From the NCBI GenBank assembly GCA_023145185.1, contig JAGLEG010000563.1, forward strand, positions 1-7,305: a stretch of 7,305 nucleotides of DNA. Reading direction: 5' to 3'. The position numbers and the translations under genes were made by a program. The stretch's first letter is position 1; every line of letters starts with the position of its first letter. The stretch is from Thermoplasmata archaeon (GTDB lineage: Archaea > Thermoplasmatota > Penumbrarchaeia > Penumbrarchaeales > Penumbrarchaeaceae). The notes beneath the pieces were generated by a model. That model saw only the letters and a list, made by a program, of their open reading frames with translations. It did no database searches and was not told the DNA's origin. Shown here piece by piece: positions 6,601-7,305 of the stretch.

Positions 6601-6845
6601 GCACAGGTGATCTCGGAATACCGCCACGCCGGGGGGATCAGGTCCACTATCATCTTCATCGCCTCCTCGACGATGATATCCTTGTTCCTGAGAACGGCCG
6701 AGATGGAATAGATACATTTCAGCTCCTTCTCCCTCTCCTGCAGCTTCCAGTCAGCTCCGTTACCGATCTGGCTCCCCGACCTTACATCATTTTCCTCATG
6801 CTGATCGTCCGATAGATATGGACAATAATCTTTTTCCGCGCTCAT
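3672..6845 (-). CDS. Multidomain PPDK_N-like ATP-grasp protein with GAF-like sensor and C-terminal nucleotidyltransferase
   Basis: This is a 1057-aa protein. Residues 34-158 are GAF-like, with LIPPAWRYSEITCAR at 69-83 and GSVEVYYL at 115-122, as in the N-termini of some bacterial sensor kinases. Residues 170-360 are mainly helical and unassigned. Residues 360-730 match the ATP-binding domain of pyruvate phosphate dikinase: GGK (K366), RSSSLLEDSFGAAFSGKY (465-482), DVEFA (E712) and LQCRP (Q724, R726). The ATP-grasp residues look intact. Residues 807-858 hold the GPGRWGS...LGVPITYNDI...SFGTHFF module. Residues 955-1057 form a polymerase-beta-type nucleotidyltransferase with GSTKEGTAGPESDIDIIV (966-983; D978, D980) and a third acid at D1023 in LDVHIV. 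There is no phosphohistidine swivel domain and no PEP barrel, so PEP synthesis is unlikely. I recall bacterial proteins with the same order, all uncharacterised. The 14-codon longer frame from GTG 6887 is rejected because GGAGGTG sits 5 bases before ATG 6845. Confidence 0.9.
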   Translation of the reverse strand: MSAEKDYCPYLSDDQHEENDVRSGSQIGNGADWKLQEREKELKCIYSISAVLRNKDIIVEEAMKMIVDLIPPAWRYSEITCARILFDHQEVVTGNFRETTWKQAGEIRYGDEAKGSVEVYYLQEREDMGDGPFLPEERNLIETIGEMVGTYLEKRRIHQDLQKLERKPQVDKQDWEVILDLLMKTDPRGSLRITRRMIYHLYRIHNEEINNVINGICTLDENEDDSGWCGINIPNPREDIATLEEVQKKVFMIAKRSLSPQEIADLFNTWLMADKARSLLLLSQRRGVSLMDISRELNHFWDLDEDSRSLAPEDDVTIRTALIRHFFTGKLRYVNVAKKFMTLDNFVSLLKNVVGPPQGEGKLGGKVSGIFLAEKIIEKEKERFEELGDIKFPKSWYLTTDTMLSLIHYNDLDEISHIKYMDPNEIRQEQPFLEQIFKNSIFPPDILGGLRGILRDLGNRPIIVRSSSLLEDSFGAAFSGKYKSLFLVNEGSEEERLNGLLNAITEVYASTFAPEPIAYRKERGLLDFFEEMGILIQEVVGTRIGDYFIPAFAGVAFSNNEFRWSPRIRREDGIVRMVAGLGTRAVDRVGNDYPVLVSPNRPEIQVNTLVDEMVQYSQHYMDVINLKKGTLETVPSVEFLRENWDAYPMVNKIVSIHRDDMLTPVVDILHDAREEDMVITFSKLIGDNRFLPQIKRLLSILKEKMGTPVDVEFAHDGKALHILQCRPQSHATEMERVPIPKNIPQDRKLFSAGKYVTTSHIENIEYIVYVDPAAYGKLEERSEMYNVAQAVGALNRALPKRKFILMGPGRWGSRGDIKLGVPITYNDINNTALLIEIARVKGGYLPELSFGTHFFQDLVEADIHYLPLYPDEPENLFNEELLEIAPNHLKEMFPKYGELEGVVKVVEVSEISRGGTLSVVMDGEVNSALAYLMPPGHWLWRMKKVEEIVASLDVDLYGLRGIYVVGSTKEGTAGPESDIDIIVHQVEDEEKRDALFSRLIGWDEKICQENLDRTGVELEKILDVHIVTDDDIANKTSWATHIDSPYNPARMIPLSEQ
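3897..3950 (-). other. Nucleotidyltransferase signature (GSxxxGxxxxxSDIDIIV) at the C-terminus of the PPDK_N-like protein
   Basis: This segment codes for residues 966-983 of the 1057-aa protein. It fits the GSxxxGxxxxxSDxD pattern of minimal nucleotidyltransferases (PF01909-type), with D978 and D980 as expected metal ligands and D1023 as the third. Fusion to an ATP-grasp domain suggests that both domains use nucleotides. Confidence 0.85.
6842..6845 (-). promoter_or_regulatory. ATGA stop/start overlap coupling the two PPDK_N-like genes
   Basis: On the minus strand the ATG of the 1057-aa gene (6845-6843) overlaps the TGA of the upstream gene (6844-6842). Together with a strong internal ribosome binding site, this points to one transcript, translational coupling and matched amounts of the two proteins. 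Confidence 0.9.
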
Positions 6846-7305
6846 CCTTCCACCTCCGACGTAACTTCTTCCCTTCCGGGCCTGCACTTCTTGAGAATGA
6901 CCCCTATTCCCCTCTTTCCATCAAGGCGAGCCTCCATAGGTTCCTGGAGCCGTACATGTTTTACGTTCTCGGACTCGCCCTCAGCAGGTTGACCACCCAA
7001 CCAATCCCAGCCCACCTCGTTCGCCTCGCCTTTGCCGATGGTCATGTAACCAATATTTGCACTGATCATGTTGTGGAAGAAATGTGACCCCTGGGACGGA
7101 TCTATGATCCTCTCCTCCACCGGCGTCTCGACTATTATCCTGGCCCCGGCAATATCACTCCACGCGACCGGTATTCCCAACCACTGGTCGGTGGACCCCC
7201 ATCGCCCGGGTCCGATCAACACGTAGGGGCGACCCTGGTCCATCAACGATCGGTTCATCTTGCGTATCTGATCTGCGACGCGGATGCTTTTGGACATCTC
7301 GAACG
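6842..7305 (-). CDS. C-terminal part of a second PPDK_N-like (PEP/pyruvate-binding family) protein; 5' end beyond window
   Basis: The frame is open from the right edge to TGA 6844-6842, giving 153 codons. The ATG at 7297 is internal, because the frame continues upstream of it (Phe-Glu) to the edge and the conserved module needs the preceding helix. The segment reads A-D-Q-I-R-K-M-N-R-S-L, then RPYVLIGPGRWGSTDQWLGI, PVAWSDIAGARIIVE, PSQGSHFFHNMISANIGYMTI, and a tail with GWDWLGGQPA and VKHVRLQEPMEARLDGKRG. This is the standard C-terminus of proteins annotated as PEP/pyruvate-binding domain (PPDK_N) proteins, whose ATP-grasp would lie upstream and out of view. The GPGRWGS...HFF portion is homologous to residues 807-858 of the protein encoded just downstream. 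Function is unknown. As paralogues in one coupled operon, the two may form a complex. Confidence 0.85.
   Translation of the reverse strand, partial: FEMSKSIRVADQIRKMNRSLMDQGRPYVLIGPGRWGSTDQWLGIPVAWSDIAGARIIVETPVEERIIDPSQGSHFFHNMISANIGYMTIGKGEANEVGWDWLGGQPAEGESENVKHVRLQEPMEARLDGKRGIGVILKKCRPGREEVTSEVEG
6851..6857 (-). promoter_or_regulatory. Ribosome binding site of the 1057-aa gene (GGAGGTG)
   Basis: GGAGGTG lies 5 bases before ATG 6845, inside the end of the upstream gene. It is a near-complete anti-16S match and decides the start against the upstream GTG at 6887. Confidence 0.85.

Noticed and set aside
3672..6845. Annotation as pyruvate phosphate dikinase or PEP synthase
   Set aside because: Only the ATP-binding domain is shared. 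The T-S-H at about residues 758-760 lacks the context of the catalytic phosphohistidine loop, and no PEP-binding barrel follows.
6846..6887. GTG start at 6887 for the long PPDK_N-like protein
   Set aside because: It would place the strong GGAGGTG site inside the gene and add 14 residues overlapping the upstream coding region. ATG 6845 has ideal spacing and an ATGA overlap.

Overview
The window most likely comes from an archaeon, perhaps a Thermoplasmatota or other euryarchaeal lineage. The reasons are frequent AGG/AGA arginine and ATA isoleucine codons, strong GAGGTG-type ribosome binding sites, TATA-like boxes instead of clear -35/-10 pairs, and a secreted GLUG-repeat surface protein rich in N-glycosylation sequons. 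No rRNA or other phylogenetic marker is present, so a bacterial origin is not excluded. No RNA gene, CRISPR array, insertion sequence or replication origin was seen.

The layout has two halves. The left half (about 1-2750) is AT-rich, roughly 37-43% GC in sampled lines, and holds two minus-strand genes. One is the 5' part of a GLUG-repeat extracellular protein that runs off the left edge. The other is a complete Schlafen/AlbA_2-domain predicted regulator with an ATPase-like domain and a C-terminal winged helix. Between them lies a 290-base spacer with two adjacent hairpins. The right half (about 2760-7305) is GC-richer, roughly 50-70% in sampled lines. It holds a plus-strand calcineurin-like phosphoesterase that runs divergently from the regulator gene. 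On the minus strand it holds a tightly coupled pair of genes related to the ATP-grasp domain of pyruvate phosphate dikinase (PPDK_N).

The PPDK_N pair is the most interesting part. The upstream gene, of which only the last 153 codons are in the window, ends 4 bases inside the start of a complete 1057-aa protein. Both carry a homologous module with the GPGRWGS motif. The long protein reads, in order: a GAF-like sensory region, a helical region, an ATP-grasp with its key residues retained, the GPGRWGS module, and a C-terminal polymerase-beta-type nucleotidyltransferase domain. The swivelling phosphohistidine domain and the PEP-binding barrel of true PPDK or PEP synthase are absent. It is therefore probably not a glycolytic or gluconeogenic enzyme. 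A signalling or macromolecule-modifying role is possible, but no function is known to me. The phosphoesterase gene converges on this pair with stop codons that touch, leaving no intergenic base.
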